This document shows positions 18,382-31,500 of a stretch of DNA of 64,000 bases, one piece after another. Origin of the DNA: Bradyrhizobium sp. Ai1a-2 (GTDB lineage: Bacteria > Pseudomonadota > Alphaproteobacteria > Rhizobiales > Xanthobacteraceae); NCBI RefSeq assembly GCF_000426245.1, contig NZ_AUEZ01000029.1:1-64000 (forward strand). Reading direction: 5' to 3'. The position numbers and the translations under genes were made by a program. A model generated the notes under the pieces. That model searched no databases. It had not been told where the DNA came from and saw nothing but the letters and a program-made list of their open reading frames with translations. Each line of letters starts with the position of its first letter. The stretch's first letter is position 1.

Positions 18382-19410
18382 GTGTGGCCCAAGCCACAGG
18401 AGCATCTGGATGGACAGGTGTCGAGGGTCGGTGCGGTGGACGATAAAGCCGAACGCGAGCTAAGGGGTGAAGCGGTGGCCTGGGTCCAGCATTTGGACGC
18501 CGGCCGGGTGACCCCTGCCGATGTCAGAGCCTTGAAGCAGTGGCGTTCACGAAGCCCAGACCATGAAGCGGCCTTTGCCGATGCGCGGCGGATGTGGAAG
18601 GAATTCGCCCCCGCGGCGCGGAGCTTGCGCGAACGGGGGCAATTGTCGCCCGCCTTGGCGGCACGGCCACTGTCCCATTCGACCCTCAGCCGCCGTGCCG
18701 CCATTGGCGGGGCGCTCGCGACTGTCTCGGCCGCGGCGGCCTATGCCATGATTGCCCCGCCGCTCGATCTTTGGCCATCACTTGCGGAGTTGTCAGCAGA
18801 CTATCGCACTGTGACAGGTGAACAGCGTCAGCTGGCGCTCCCGAGCGACGTTTCCATGCACCTGAACTCGCAAACGAGCGTGGCCTTGCGGGGCGTCGAC
18901 GGCGCTCGCATTGAGCTGATTTCCGGCGAAGCCTCGTTCGTGTCCAAGTCCCAGCAGGAACGCCCTCTCATCGTTCTCGCGGCCAACGGCGTCATGACGA
19001 CCAGTCAGGCCCATTTCGATGTTCGCCGTGCCGGGCAATCCGTGTGCGTCACATGCGTAGGCGGCAATGTGAACGTCACGCTGGAATCCCAGGCGACGAT
19101 GCTCGGCTCGGGCCAACAGGTCAGGTATGATGATCGGGTGCTTGGGCCTGTTGCGAGCATCGATATCGAGCTCGTCACGGCCTGGCAGCAGGGTGTGCTG
19201 ATCTTTCGTTCGACTCCACTGACCGAGGTCGTCGAAGAAATCAACCGATATCGGTCGGGCAGGGTGATCCTGATGGACCGAGAGCTCGCGCGAAAGCCCA
19301 TTAGCGGTCGCTTCCGCATCGATCACATGGACGACATTCTGGTGCGCCTGAACCAGGCCTTCGGGATCACAAGCCGAACGCTGCCGGGCGGCATCGTTCT
19401 GCTGACCTGA
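18382..19410 (+). CDS. FecR-type anti-sigma factor, module 2
   Basis: The 342-residue product shows the same layout as its paralogues: a cytoplasmic N-terminal domain (about 25-75, EAVAWVQHLDAGRVTPADVR), a membrane segment preceded by two arginines (about 104-128, SRRAAIGGALATVSAAAAYA), the conserved LDLWPSLAELSADYRT segment, a periplasmic FecR domain with a CVTC motif, and a C-terminal STN-like segment ending LPGGIVLLT. The start at 18382 is GTG, and later in-frame GTG codons cannot be excluded. It lies between the sigma gene and the exoprotein gene and presumably restrains the former until a signal arrives from the STN protein. Confidence 0.86.
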   Translation: MWPKPQEHLDGQVSRVGAVDDKAERELRGEAVAWVQHLDAGRVTPADVRALKQWRSRSPDHEAAFADARRMWKEFAPAARSLRERGQLSPALAARPLSHSTLSRRAAIGGALATVSAAAAYAMIAPPLDLWPSLAELSADYRTVTGEQRQLALPSDVSMHLNSQTSVALRGVDGARIELISGEASFVSKSQQERPLIVLAANGVMTTSQAHFDVRRAGQSVCVTCVGGNVNVTLESQATMLGSGQQVRYDDRVLGPVASIDIELVTAWQQGVLIFRSTPLTEVVEEINRYRSGRVILMDRELARKPISGRFRIDHMDDILVRLNQAFGITSRTLPGGIVLLT

Positions 19411-19530
19411 AAAACTGGCGATTGCGAAACAGGCGAAGAAAGAAAAAATTTACGGTTTTGGCTCCGCCGATCGGTCTAGGGGTGAGCGCTTTCGATCGCA
19501 CCAGGCGCGACCGATGACAGGAGCCGTTCG

Positions 19531-22500
19531 ATGTCGATGATCCAAACCGCAAAGAAGTCCTCCAAGGCGGATCTGAAGGCACAGCGGGTTCCCGGACCGA
19601 CGGCCGCCAGCTATTTCTCGCCATTGTCCACGCGTCGTGGCCGCGATCGCTTTGCGTTCCTGGCCGGCGTCAGTGTGACGGCGCTGTTGATGACAACCCT
19701 GGACGCTTATGCTCGGCCCCTTGGCGGACAGGCGCCGACACCCTCGGCGGCGGCGATTGCGGCAGCACAATCGGCTCAACAGGAAGCCGCCCGCGCCGCG
19801 AGCCAGTCCTCCGATGGGCTCAGGCGGGCGACGCTCGCGATCCAGGCGCAGCAGGCGAGCCAGCAGGCGGCTCGTGATGCGGCGCGCGCCGCGGCGAGTG
19901 CGTCCTCGGTCCCGAACGGCTTGGGCGCCGGCGGACTTCAGCGGGCACTCGGTGCCGCGCCGGGAACCGATCTATGGCGGGGCGCGAATCTGCCGACGCA
20001 GTTCACTGAGGGCGATCGCGTCAAGGTCGATGTCGAGCAGACCCAGCAGAAGGCGATCCTCACCTGGGATACGTTCAACGTCGGAGCCCGAACGGATCTG
20101 CGCTTTCACCAGCAGGGCAATCGCGATTGGGTTGCGCTCAATCGCGTGCTCGGCGCCGATGGCAGGCCGAGCCAGATCCTCGGCAGCATCAAGGCCGATG
20201 GCTCGGTCTATGTCATTAACCAGAACGGCATCATCTTCGGCGGCGGAAGCCAGATCAATGTCGGCGCGCTGATCGCTTCGACCGCGAAGATCACCAACGA
20301 GCAATTCCTGAGCGGCATCTATTCGAGCGGAAGCGGAAGCGGAAGCGGAAGCGGAAGCAATTGGACGCCAAGCTTTACGGATGCGGCCGAATTTCTCAAC
20401 AACGGCGCCGGCGGCGGCGTCGTCAAAGTCGAAGCCGGCGCGCAAATCGAGACGCATGCCCCGGCATCAGTGACCTCCAGCGGCGGCTTCGTGCTGCTGA
20501 TGGGTGGTCAGGTCGTCAACGCCGGCTCGATCACGACGCCGAATGGTCAGACCCAGCTCGCAGCCGGTGACAACTTCGTACTGCGCCGTGGTTACGGCAC
20601 GGAAGCCAACCAGTTCTCGACCACGCGCGGCAATGAGATTGCCCCGCTGTTCGACGCGGGCACCCTCGCGGGGCTTGTTCGCAATGACGGCTCGATCTTC
20701 AGCCCGCAGGGCGATATCACGCTGGCGGGTCGGACGATCGAGCAGAACGCCATTCTCGTCGCCTCCACTTCGGTCAATACGCGTGGCACGATCCATCTTC
20801 TGAATTCGGCGACCGACACGCGCGGCAGCATCAGGCTTGGCCCCGGTAGCGTCACCACAATCATTCCCGAACTCGAGAGCCGGGAGACCGCGCTGAATTC
20901 GCAGCGCGATGGCTTGATCGATGCGTCCGAAGCGGCGAATCTGCTGCGAGCCACGACGCCGCTCGGAATCTTCAACAATCTCTCGACGCTGGCCGACCGG
21001 CTCGATCAGTCGCGGATCGAGATCGTCACGGGCGGTCAAGTCATTTTCGAGGGCGGTACGACACCGGGAGCAGGCTCGCTTACGATCGCGCAAGGCGGTC
21101 AGGTTGCGGTATCAGCCGGGGGACGTGTCTTCACCGAAACCGGTGCGACGATCGACGTCTCGGGCGTCCGCGACGTGTCGCTGGCAATGTCGTCGAACAA
21201 CATCCTCGTCAATATCCAGGGCAATGAGCTGCGCGACAGTCCGGTCAACCGCGACAAGGACTACCTGAAGAACCAGGATGTCTGGGTTGATATTCGTGAC
21301 CTGATCTTCGTGCCGGCCGGGACCGGGGGCTACGACACCGACCGCTATTATACGCCGGGCGGTCTGCTCGAAGTCGGCGGTCATCTCGCCAACACCGCTC
21401 ACACTATCGGGGAGTGGGTCGCGCTTGGCGGCACCATCACGCTGTCGGCGCCTGAGGTGATCGCAAAGCAAGGCTCAGTGTTCAATATCTCCGGAGGCTC
21501 GATTCGCTACGAGGCCGGCTATATCCGCACCAGCAACTTTCTCGGACCGGACGGCCGGCTCTACAACATCAACGACGCCCGCGCCGACATGACCTTCTAT
21601 GGTCTCGGCCAGGGCTTCGTTCGCGAGCACGAGCGCTGGAACGTCACCGAGGTCTGGACCAGCCCCTTCGGCAAGGGCCGCGAGAGCGTGCGCTGGGAGG
21701 AGGGCTACACGGTCGGGCGCGACGCGGGGCAGCTCATCCTCTCAACCCCGACGGCGATCTTCGAGGCCGACATCCTCGCCGATGTCGTCCAGGGTGAGCG
21801 ACAGGTCTCGGCGCGACCGACTGACATCGCCGACGGCTACAAGCTCAGCCAGACCCAGGTGGCGCAAGCGGGACAGCTTCTTGTCGGCAGCTATGGCGCG
21901 CTCGGGCGCATGGGCATTCACGACAGCGCGATCGTCATCGGAGGCGTCGAGGACATCACCCGAAGCCTCGACGCGTCCTCCGTCCTTCCCGCCAGCCGAA
22001 GCAACACGCTATGGCTTGATGCCTCCCGCCTCAACGACCAAAGGCTCGGCGGGCTCGACCTCGCCACGGGCGGCTCCATCGCGATCGACAGCGGCCTCGC
22101 GCTGGCCGATGGAGGCTCCCTCGACCTCACCGCACCTGTCATCGACATCAGGGCAAACGTTACCGTTCGAGGCGGCAGTGTCACGGCAAGCAACCAGCTA
22201 GTGACGTTTGAAGACCGGGGCGGCGTCCTCGCCACGCGGACCACCGATCTGTCGAGAGACGGTGTTGCGAGCGTAACGCTGCATTCGGGTGCGACGATCG
22301 ACGCCCGCGGCATCTGGACCAACGCGCAGCTTGATCCGAGCCATCTCTCCGGTCTCGCCTTCGCCGACGGCGGAGACGTCACGCTGCGCTCGACTGGCGA
22401 CGTGACTTTGGAGACCGGATCGCGGATCGACACCTCCTCCGGTGCCGCGATCCTCGCCAACGGCAAGACCAAGGCGGGCAAGGGCGGAGACCTGTCGGTC

Positions 22501-25500
22501 CTCGCCGGCTTCAATGGTGGCCGCGGCAACCTCACACTGGACGGGGCAATCACCGGCTACGGTGTCGAAGGTGGCGGCGCGCTGTCGTTGTCCACCGCGG
22601 GCCTCGTCGTGATCGGCGATGCCAGCTACGAGATCGGCGAGACATTGCCTGCCGGCAGCGTGACGCCGGCTGATGTGACGTTAACGGAGGCGTTGCTCAT
22701 TCGGGCGGGGTCGCCGCTGCCGGGCGCCTATAGCCAGACCTTCACTACGGTCGCAGCGGGTGCGGCGCTGCCCACCGATGTGCCCATTCCCACGACCACG
22801 GTGGCGGCGGAGTGGGTCGTCCCCGCCGGCGCAGTCAGCATTGCGTACATACGACCCGGAACATCGGCGGTGATAGCCGCGCCACCCGGCACCGTCGTTC
22901 CTGCCGGCTCGACAGTGCGTGGATACAGCACGCAAACGCCTATTCTGCCCGGGGGCTATGTGCTGCCCGCCAACGCGTTTCCCTCAGGCCTGAGGCTGAC
23001 CGCGCCGCAACTCGTGACCTACATGCCCGGGATGCCCGCGCCGGTGGACGTGACCATCGCGGCCGGCACGGTGATCCGGGCGGGGACGCTTCTGCCGGCG
23101 GCGGCCCGGATCGCGCCCTTGGCGACGCTCCATCTCGCCGACGATATTCTGAGCCGCGGCTTCTCGAAATATTCGATCAACGGACAGAGCGGCTTGCTCG
23201 TGGCATCGGGCGCCAATGTTGCGCCGGTGATGCCGATCTACCGGTTCGGCAGCGCAGTTACTGCGGCTCCGACCGGCGGCGATCCGTCCGATGTGCTGAG
23301 CCTTTGGTTGCCGGATATCTACATGCCGGATCCCGTCAAAGGAAAGCTTATCGAGCGCGGCGGCGTCGATCTTGAACTGCTGTCGGGACAGGGGAATAGC
23401 TTCACCACGATTCTCACCGGCGGTGGTGTCACGATCGGCACGGCTGCGTCGATCACCGTCGACCCGGGGCACAAGGTGGAGATCGCCAGCGGCGGGCAGA
23501 TCACGGTCGACGGCACGATCACCGCTCATGGCGGCGAGATCGCGATCCTGAACCGTGTATCGCGCGTCACGGAAGAGCCGGGCGGCCTGTCGGTATGGAT
23601 CGGCAAGAACGCGAGGCTTGACGCCTCGGCGCGGGCGGTAACGGCGACCGATGTGCGCGGCCAGATCTACGGTGTCGTGCCGAACGGCGGAACGGTGATT
23701 CTCGGCAGCCGCGGCGGCGCCGACGAGCTGGATGCCAACGCCTATAAATCCACGGAAGCCTACGTCGTGGTGCGCGATGGTGCGGTGATCGACGTCTCCG
23801 GCACCAGCGCCCAACTTGACCTTCTCACTGTGGGCACAGGCGGGCAGAGCACGATCACACGTCGTACCATCGCCAGCAATGGCGGCAGCATCGTTCTGGC
23901 CTCGTACCAGGGCATCTACAATGACGGCATGCTGCTTGCCCGTGCCGGCGGCGCTGGCGCCTCGGGCGGCACGCTCTCGATCAACCTCGAAGCGCCGATG
24001 TACAGCCAGAACCCGGGCGAGGTGAAGTCCTCGCGCATTCTGGCGGGCAGGGCGCTTCACATCGCGCAGGACAAGCAGGCAAGCGCGCTGCCGGCAGACC
24101 TGATTGCGGGAGCCGCGCACAACGATCTCAGGCAAGGCTATGCGAATCTCAGCGCCGACGAAGTTGCCGCGGGCGGCTTCGACAATTTGTCACTGTTTGC
24201 ACGCACCGCCATCGTGTTCGATGGTGATGTGAACCTATCTGCTGGCCGCAGCATCGTGCTACGCACGTCGGGTCTTTACAATTCCGTCGGCGGCGGCCAC
24301 GCGACGGTGTCGGCGCCGTATGTTGCTTTCGACGGACAGTTCGTCCTGCAGGCGGGATTGAACCGGGTGCTTCCGTCGATCCTCCCCGCCTACCCGACCA
24401 CTGGAATGCTGACTGTCGAGGGCGGGCTGATCGACATCGTCAACCGCATGAACGCGCATGTCGCAAAGCTCACGCTCGACAGCGACAGTGACGTGCGTTT
24501 CCTCGCCTACAACCGAACGTCGACCGGCAGCACCAACGGTGACATGACGATGATCGCCTCGGCCGGAGACCTCGATCTCATTGCGCGCCGTATCTACCCG
24601 ACGACCGCGGCGCGCGTGCAACTTTATGCCGGCACTGCGATCGACGTGACCGGCTCTCCGATGGTTGCCTTCGGCGCGTCGAATACCAGCACGATCACGA
24701 TCGGCCGCCACGACAACGCGCCGGTCGCGACGCCCTATTCGGTGTTCGGCGTGCTCAACTTGTCGGCAGGGACGATCCGGCAGGGCGGCAATCTGCTCGC
24801 CCCGCTCGGCGCGATCTCGCTCGTCGCGGCCACCCCGGACATGGTGACGCAAGGCCTCGTTGAATTCCTGCCGGGCAGCCTGACCTCGGTCAGCGCCAAG
24901 GGACTTGTCATACCCTATGGCGGCACGGTGGACGGCGTCAGCTTCACCGTCGACGGCCGCGAGCCGCTCTCCTACGACCTGCTCACCGGAACGGTCGTCA
25001 AGGATGCCGACGGTAACTACGTCATTAACAGTCGCAGCGGGCGCCTCGGCATCACCGTGACGGGCACCAATGTCGTGAGCCATCCGGACTCCGTGCTCGA
25101 TCTGTCCGGTGGCGGCGCGCTCACCGGAGCAGGCTTCGTTTCGGGTCGCGGCGGCTCGGTCGACGTGCTGGTCAACGCGTTGGCCGACGCCAATCCCGGC
25201 TACGACTTCAGCTCGTCCGGGAATCCGGTCTATGCCATTGTGCCGGGCGTCGCCATCGCACCGCCCGCCGGCGGCTATTCGACGGCCTGGACCGGCGCGG
25301 TGCCGGGCATGGGCGAGCAGATCACGATTCCGGCCGGCGTGCCGGGCCTGCCGGCCGGTACCTACACGCTGTTGCCTGCGAACTATGCGCTGTTGCCAGG
25401 GGCCTACCGCGTCGAGCTCGGCGCACGCGGGACTACCGGATTTGCCGCGGCCCAGTCGCTGCCGAACGGTTCCTATCTGACGAGCACGACGCGCGGCGTG

Positions 25501-28500
25501 GCCAATACCTCCATTGTCGACTCGCTCTCGACCGCCGCCATCGTCACGCCCGGCGTGACGTTGCGTACCTATTCGCAATACAACGAGCAGAGCTACGAGG
25601 CCTTCCAACTCGCGCAGGCGGCGACCTTCGGCATGGCACGGCCGTTGCTGTCGATCGACGGCAAGTTCTTGACGCTAAACCTGGCGACATTGCAGGCAGG
25701 CAGCGCAGCGCGCGTGGAATCGGCGCTCGTATTCGAAGGCGTCGCCGATTTCGCGCCGGCCGAAGGCGGGTATGGCGGCACGCTGTCGGTCTCCGCCGGT
25801 GGCGGTTCTGCCCGCTCCTACAACACCGATATTGTCATTACGGGAAAGGGCAGCACAACCGCCCGCAGCGGCAGCGTCACAACCATCGCCGCGTCCGAGA
25901 TCGCCGATATCGGCGCACACAATCTCTATATCGGTTCGGCGCCGGCGAGCCAGTATGCCGTGGACACGCCAGTCTTCAACATCACGGTCAATGACGGACT
26001 GGCCCGCACCGTCACACTCGAGGACGGCGTGACGCTTTCGGGTTCGCAGGTCATCATCACGGCAAACCAGGGCATCACCGTGAGATCCGGCGCGTCGGTC
26101 AATACGCTCGGCCACGGGCTGATGGCCCCGGACACGGTGGCCTCCGGCATTCTGTTCAGCGCGCCGACCATGCTGGCGGTCTCGAACGGCTCGATCGCGC
26201 TCGATCCGACGCGGTCTACGACGTCATTGATCACCCTCGAAGACCGCTCCTCGCTCTACAGCGAAGGCTCGATCGCCTTCACTGCAGGCCACGGCGTCGT
26301 GCTGCAGGACGGCGCCCGTTTCGGCACGCGCGATCTCGAACTGGCGCTGCCCTACATCAATATCGGCACTGCGGGGCAGCTTGCGGCTGCGGCGGCCGCC
26401 GGCATCCTGCCGGGCGGGCTGTCGCTCGACCAGGCGTTGCTCGACAGGCTGGTGCAGGGCGATCCTCAGACCGGCGCGCCGGGCATGAAGAATCTCATCC
26501 TGTCGGCCGCAAACTCGATCAATTTCTACGGCTCGGTCAACCTCTCCACGCTCGACGCGAGCGGAAAGTCGGTGCTCGAAAGCTTCGTGCTGAGCACGCC
26601 CGCGATCTACGGCCACGGCGGTGCGAGTGACAGCGTCACGCTGACCACCGACCGGCTCGTGTGGTCGAGCCGCTCGCTGCGGACGGGCACGACCAACGAT
26701 GGTCAGCCGATCTATTCGCCCGCCGTGCCCGGCGCGATCATCGCCAACGGGCCGGGCACCGGCCACGGCGTCTTCAATGTCGACGCGCGCGAGATCGTCT
26801 TCGGCTATCTCGAGCAGGCGCGGTCGTTCAACACGCTCAAGTTCGACCGGCTGATGCTCGGCTTCGAGACGGTGAACCTGAACGCTTCGGATCGCATCAC
26901 GTCGAACAATACCAATACGCTCGCAGTCTGGCGCACCGGCCCGAGTCCGACCGCGGACTTCGATCCGACCACCTACCGGGGCGAACAGGCAACGTTGAAC
27001 CTTGTCACACCGCTGCTCACCGGCGACAACGGATCGACGCTGTCGGTTTATGCCGGCGGCAGGCTGAACGTGCGCGCGCCGGACGGCGTCTCGCCGGCCA
27101 ATACTGCGACCGTGAATACGCTTGGCGCCACGCTCAATCTGCAGTCGGTCTATTCTCTCGTCGACATCGACACCGCCATCGCGCTGCCGTCCGGCAAGCT
27201 GTCGGTGACCAGCGGCTTCAACATCGAGATCGGCGATCATGCGCGGTTCGATCTTTCGGGTCGCGCCATCCCGTTCAAGGACGTCACGAAGTATTCCTGG
27301 GGCGGCGACATCGCGCTCGAGAGCGGCGACTATGGCAGCATCTATATCCGCCATGGCGCGATCTTCGACGTGTCGGCGGTGAACAATGATGCGGGGTCGA
27401 TCACGCTGGTCACCGCGGACACCACGGGCGGCGGCGGTCACATCGTCTTCTCCAGCGGGGACGACAGGATACCGGTCTCGCTCGACGATATGTTCCGGGG
27501 TTCGGCGACCGAAGGCTACAAGAGCAGCTCGTTCAAGCTCAACGCCCATTACATTTCCACCGGGCTTGCGGACAGGGAGGCATGGTCGCACAGCAAGAGC
27601 TTTGCGCGCATCAACCGTGCGCTGAACGCCGGCGGCTTCTTCGAGACACGCGAATTCACCATCAAGGAACGCGATCTCACGATCGGTGACGAGGTGAGGG
27701 CGCACAATGTCGTCGTGTCGGTGGACAATGGCAACCTGACCGTCAACGGCCGGATCGACGCCAGCGGCAAGACGCCGGGCTCCATCCGGCTCTCGGCCAA
27801 GGACGACCTCACGCTGGCCTCGACCGCCGTGCTCGACGTGCGCGGTACCGAGTTGCAGACCGACAGTGACGGCGCTGTTATCGAAGCGAAGAATCGCGGC
27901 AGCATCGAGCTGACCACGACGAGGGGCTGGCTCCGGCTCGCCGGAGGCGCAACGCTTGACCTGAGATCGCCGGACGGCGCGGCTCGCGGCAAGATTGCGC
28001 TCAATGCCCGCCGTACGAGCGAGACAGGCGGCGATGTGTGGGTCGATGCGGCGGGCCCGCTCGCCATCCGTGGCGCGAAGGAGATCGCGCTGAACGCATT
28101 CTGGTCCTATTCGCCGGCGGATGCCGACGGCACGATCGTTCAGGACAATGGCAGCGGCAATCCGCTGAACGCCCAGGGCGAGCTCGGATTGGTTCAGATC
28201 GCCTGGCTGAATGACTTCTTTACTTTTGCGGCTCGGGACAATGCCGACCTGTTGAACCGGATCGCGGGTCTCGCCGCTCAGGGCGACGTCTTCCATCTGC
28301 GTGCCGGCGTCGAGATCCTGGGCGGCCACACCTCGGATGGCAAGTTGACGATCAAGGGCGATCTCGATCTCGCTCAAATGCGGACTTACGGTATCAACCA
28401 GAACAGCGACACCGAGGCGCCGGCAGAACCGGGTTCGCTCGTCATCCGCGCGCCGGGCAATCTGACCGTGAACGGCAGCGTGTCGGACGGGTTCGACCTC

Positions 28501-31500
28501 ACGGTGGATGTCCCGACCTATGGCCGGACGCTGGAAACCGACAAGACCCTCACCGTCGCCTGGACCGCAGATCGCTCCGGACTGGTCATCGGCGCGAATT
28601 CGCAGATCCCAAACAGCGGAAGCCTGAATTTCGATGTTGTGGCGGGAACCGGCACCCGGTTGACCAAGGGAGCGGTGACCACGGCCGAAGCGGTCGTGTC
28701 CTCTGCTTCCGTCACGCTGCCGTTGAACACGGTGATAACCGCCAACGTCTACGATTCACAAGGCAACCTGAAATGGGCTGCGGGCACCGTGCTCTCCAGC
28801 AGCGTAGCCGCGAACCGGCAGTTGAGAAGCGGCGACAGGATCAGCAGCGGCTTTGCCGTGCCGACTGCGGCCGCTGCGAACATCCTTGTGGTGGGCATGA
28901 CCATCGCCGCAGGCACCGATCTGTCGATGTTCCAGTTCGCAGCCAATCCTTACATCCAGATCCAGGAAACCACGCTGTCAGCCGGCGACCTGCTCCCCGC
29001 CGGCACGTATCTGACCTCGCTGGCCGAAGCGGCCAAGCTGGTCGCCGGCGCAAAGCCGCTGGCTGCCGGCACAGAATCCTGGTCGATCCGCATGGTCGCC
29101 GGCGCCGACCGCCAGAGCGCCGACACCCGCGCGGTACGGACGCTGACGCAGCTCGGCGGCAGCGGCAATATGGTGCTCTCCAACCCGATTAACGACATGT
29201 CGGGGCGGATCCTGCCGAATGTGATCCGCACCGGCACCGGCGACCTCGATCTCATCGCCGGGCGCGACCTCTCGCAAGACTCGCCCTTCGGCGTCTACAC
29301 CGCCGGCACACAGATCAATGTCGGCGGCGCCTATTCCGGCGTCACCTCGCAAGGCGGCTATTTCACCGAAGGCGGCGGCGATCTGACCATCACGGCCGGA
29401 CGCAATCTCACGGGATATGCCTACGTCGACAATCCTTCGTCCCCCAGCCAGAACAATTACTCCGTCGGCAACTGGCTGGTGCGCCAGGGCGACGCAGAGA
29501 CGCCGGCGGCCTGGGGCATCCGCTTCGGGGCATTCGGCGGGCCCAATGGCAACCTCTTCTTTGGCTTCTCGGGCTTCGGCGCTCTGGGCGGCGGCAATTT
29601 GAGCGTCGACGTCGGCGGCGATGCCGGCGCGCTCGGCGCGGTCACGAATCCCAGCGGCCAGATCTATGCCAGCACCGGCCTCGTCTTCGCGGTCGGCGGA
29701 AGCGGCCGCGTCACCTCGGTGACGAAGACGCCGGATGGCGTCGTGACCGGCGGCACGCTGGTCCAGACCGGCGGTGGTGACCTCTCCGTCGATATCGGCG
29801 GCCGGCTCAACCCGTTCACCACACCGAACAGTCTCGCTCCCGACGATCTCTACGGTTCCTTCACCAATGTGCGAGGCGACATCGCCGTGCAAGCGGGGGC
29901 CATCGGCTCGGTCTTGCTGGCCTACGGCGTCGGCGCGCCGAACGATCCGCGGGCCGCCGATCTCTATCGGGCAACAAGGCTCCAGACCGATGGCGGCGTC
30001 GGCGGGCCGGTGGTCGTCATCGGCGACGGATCGGCCAGTCTGCGGGCGCGCGGTGATCTCGTCTTCGGCGGAGCCGGAGATCCCGGCATGATCTATCCCA
30101 TCGGGGTCTCCGGTAGCGGCCCGGCCTTCTCGCTGTGGCGCTCGGACAGCGCGATCACGCTGTTCTCCGCGGGCGGCAATATGGTGCCGCTAGACGTCTC
30201 ACAGTATGATGGCCAGAACAAAAGGTGGGGCAGCGAGGAGCAAACGAACCGGGCGATGCTGCCGCCGATCTTCGAGGCGGTCGCGGCTCACGGCAGTTTG
30301 TACTGGGCAGGTTCGCAGCGCATCGAGCTGGCGCCGTCACGCGACGGCTATCTGGAGCTTCTGGCCGGCGACTCGATCTACGCGGCGGCGTTCCGCGTCG
30401 CGAACATCAACACGATCTCCGCGGCTGCCTGGAACGTATCGGGTGCGCAGGCCGATCCCAACTCGATCCCCAACCCGTTCCGGCCGGGATCGAGCAATTC
30501 CTATTTCCAGTTCCAGCCGGACACCGTCACCACCAACCTGCACGCGGGCGACAACAAGCTCATCCGCGTCTATGCGCTCACCGGCGACATCGTTAATTTC
30601 ACGCTCGGCGATCCCACGCCGCAATTCGTGAACGGCGAATATCTGCCGCGTTATCGCGCGGCGATGCCGGCCCGCATCTATGCCGGCCGCGACATCGTCA
30701 ATTTCGGCAAGAATGCTTATCGTAGCCAATTCGCCGATGCGGAATTCAAGGATACGCCGAGCCTGATTCTGAACAACGATGCGAGCGACATCTCGATCAT
30801 CGAGGCCGGCCGCGACATCCTCTACGCCCAGGTCCAGGTCGGGGGACCGGGTTCGCTCGAAGTGATCGCCGGCCGCAACCTCTATCTCGGTGACAAGGGC
30901 TCGATCGTCTCGATCGGCGCTCTGGCCGCAGGCGACACGCGACCCGGCGCGTCGATCCTGATGCAGGCGGGCGCCGGCCCCAACGGGCCGAATTATGCGA
31001 GTCTCTGGGCCTATCTCGATCCGGTCAATCTCGCAGTTGTCGGCACGCCGCTTGCCGACCAGCCCGGTAAGGTCGCCAAGACCTATGAGCGTGAACTGAT
31101 GGCCTGGCTGGCGGAGCGTTACGGCTTCGCGGCGTCGACCGTCGCGGACGCGCACGCCGACTTTACGGCGCTCGCGCCCGAGCAGCAGGCGATCTTCCTG
31201 CGCCAGGTCTATTTCGCAGAGCTGAAGGCCAGCGGCCGCGAATACAACGATCGGGAGAGCGCACGCTTCCAATCCTATCTGCGCGGCCGCCAGGCGATTG
31301 CGGCTTTGTTCCCTGAGGAGGGCGCAAACGGCAATCCAATCACATATGGTGGCGACATCACCATATTCGGAGGCTCCGGCGTACGCACGCTCTATGGCGG
31401 CGGCATCCAGATGCTGACGCCGGGCGGCCAGCAAGTGGTGGGTGTTGAAGGCCAGGTGCCGCCGGCATCGTCGGGCCTCATTACCCAGGGGCAGGGCGAC

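Noticed and set aside
20326..20358. Phase-variable on/off switch at the hexamer repeat
   Set aside because: The unit is six bases, so gain or loss of units keeps the reading frame; only length variation is possible.
26224..28377. Minus-strand open frame of 717 codons inside exoprotein gene 2, with similar long antisense frames in genes 1 and 3
   Set aside because: It is a shadow of a high-GC gene with strong codon bias: Arg/Asp/His-rich composition, no family motifs, no ribosome-binding site, and fully opposite a well-supported gene.
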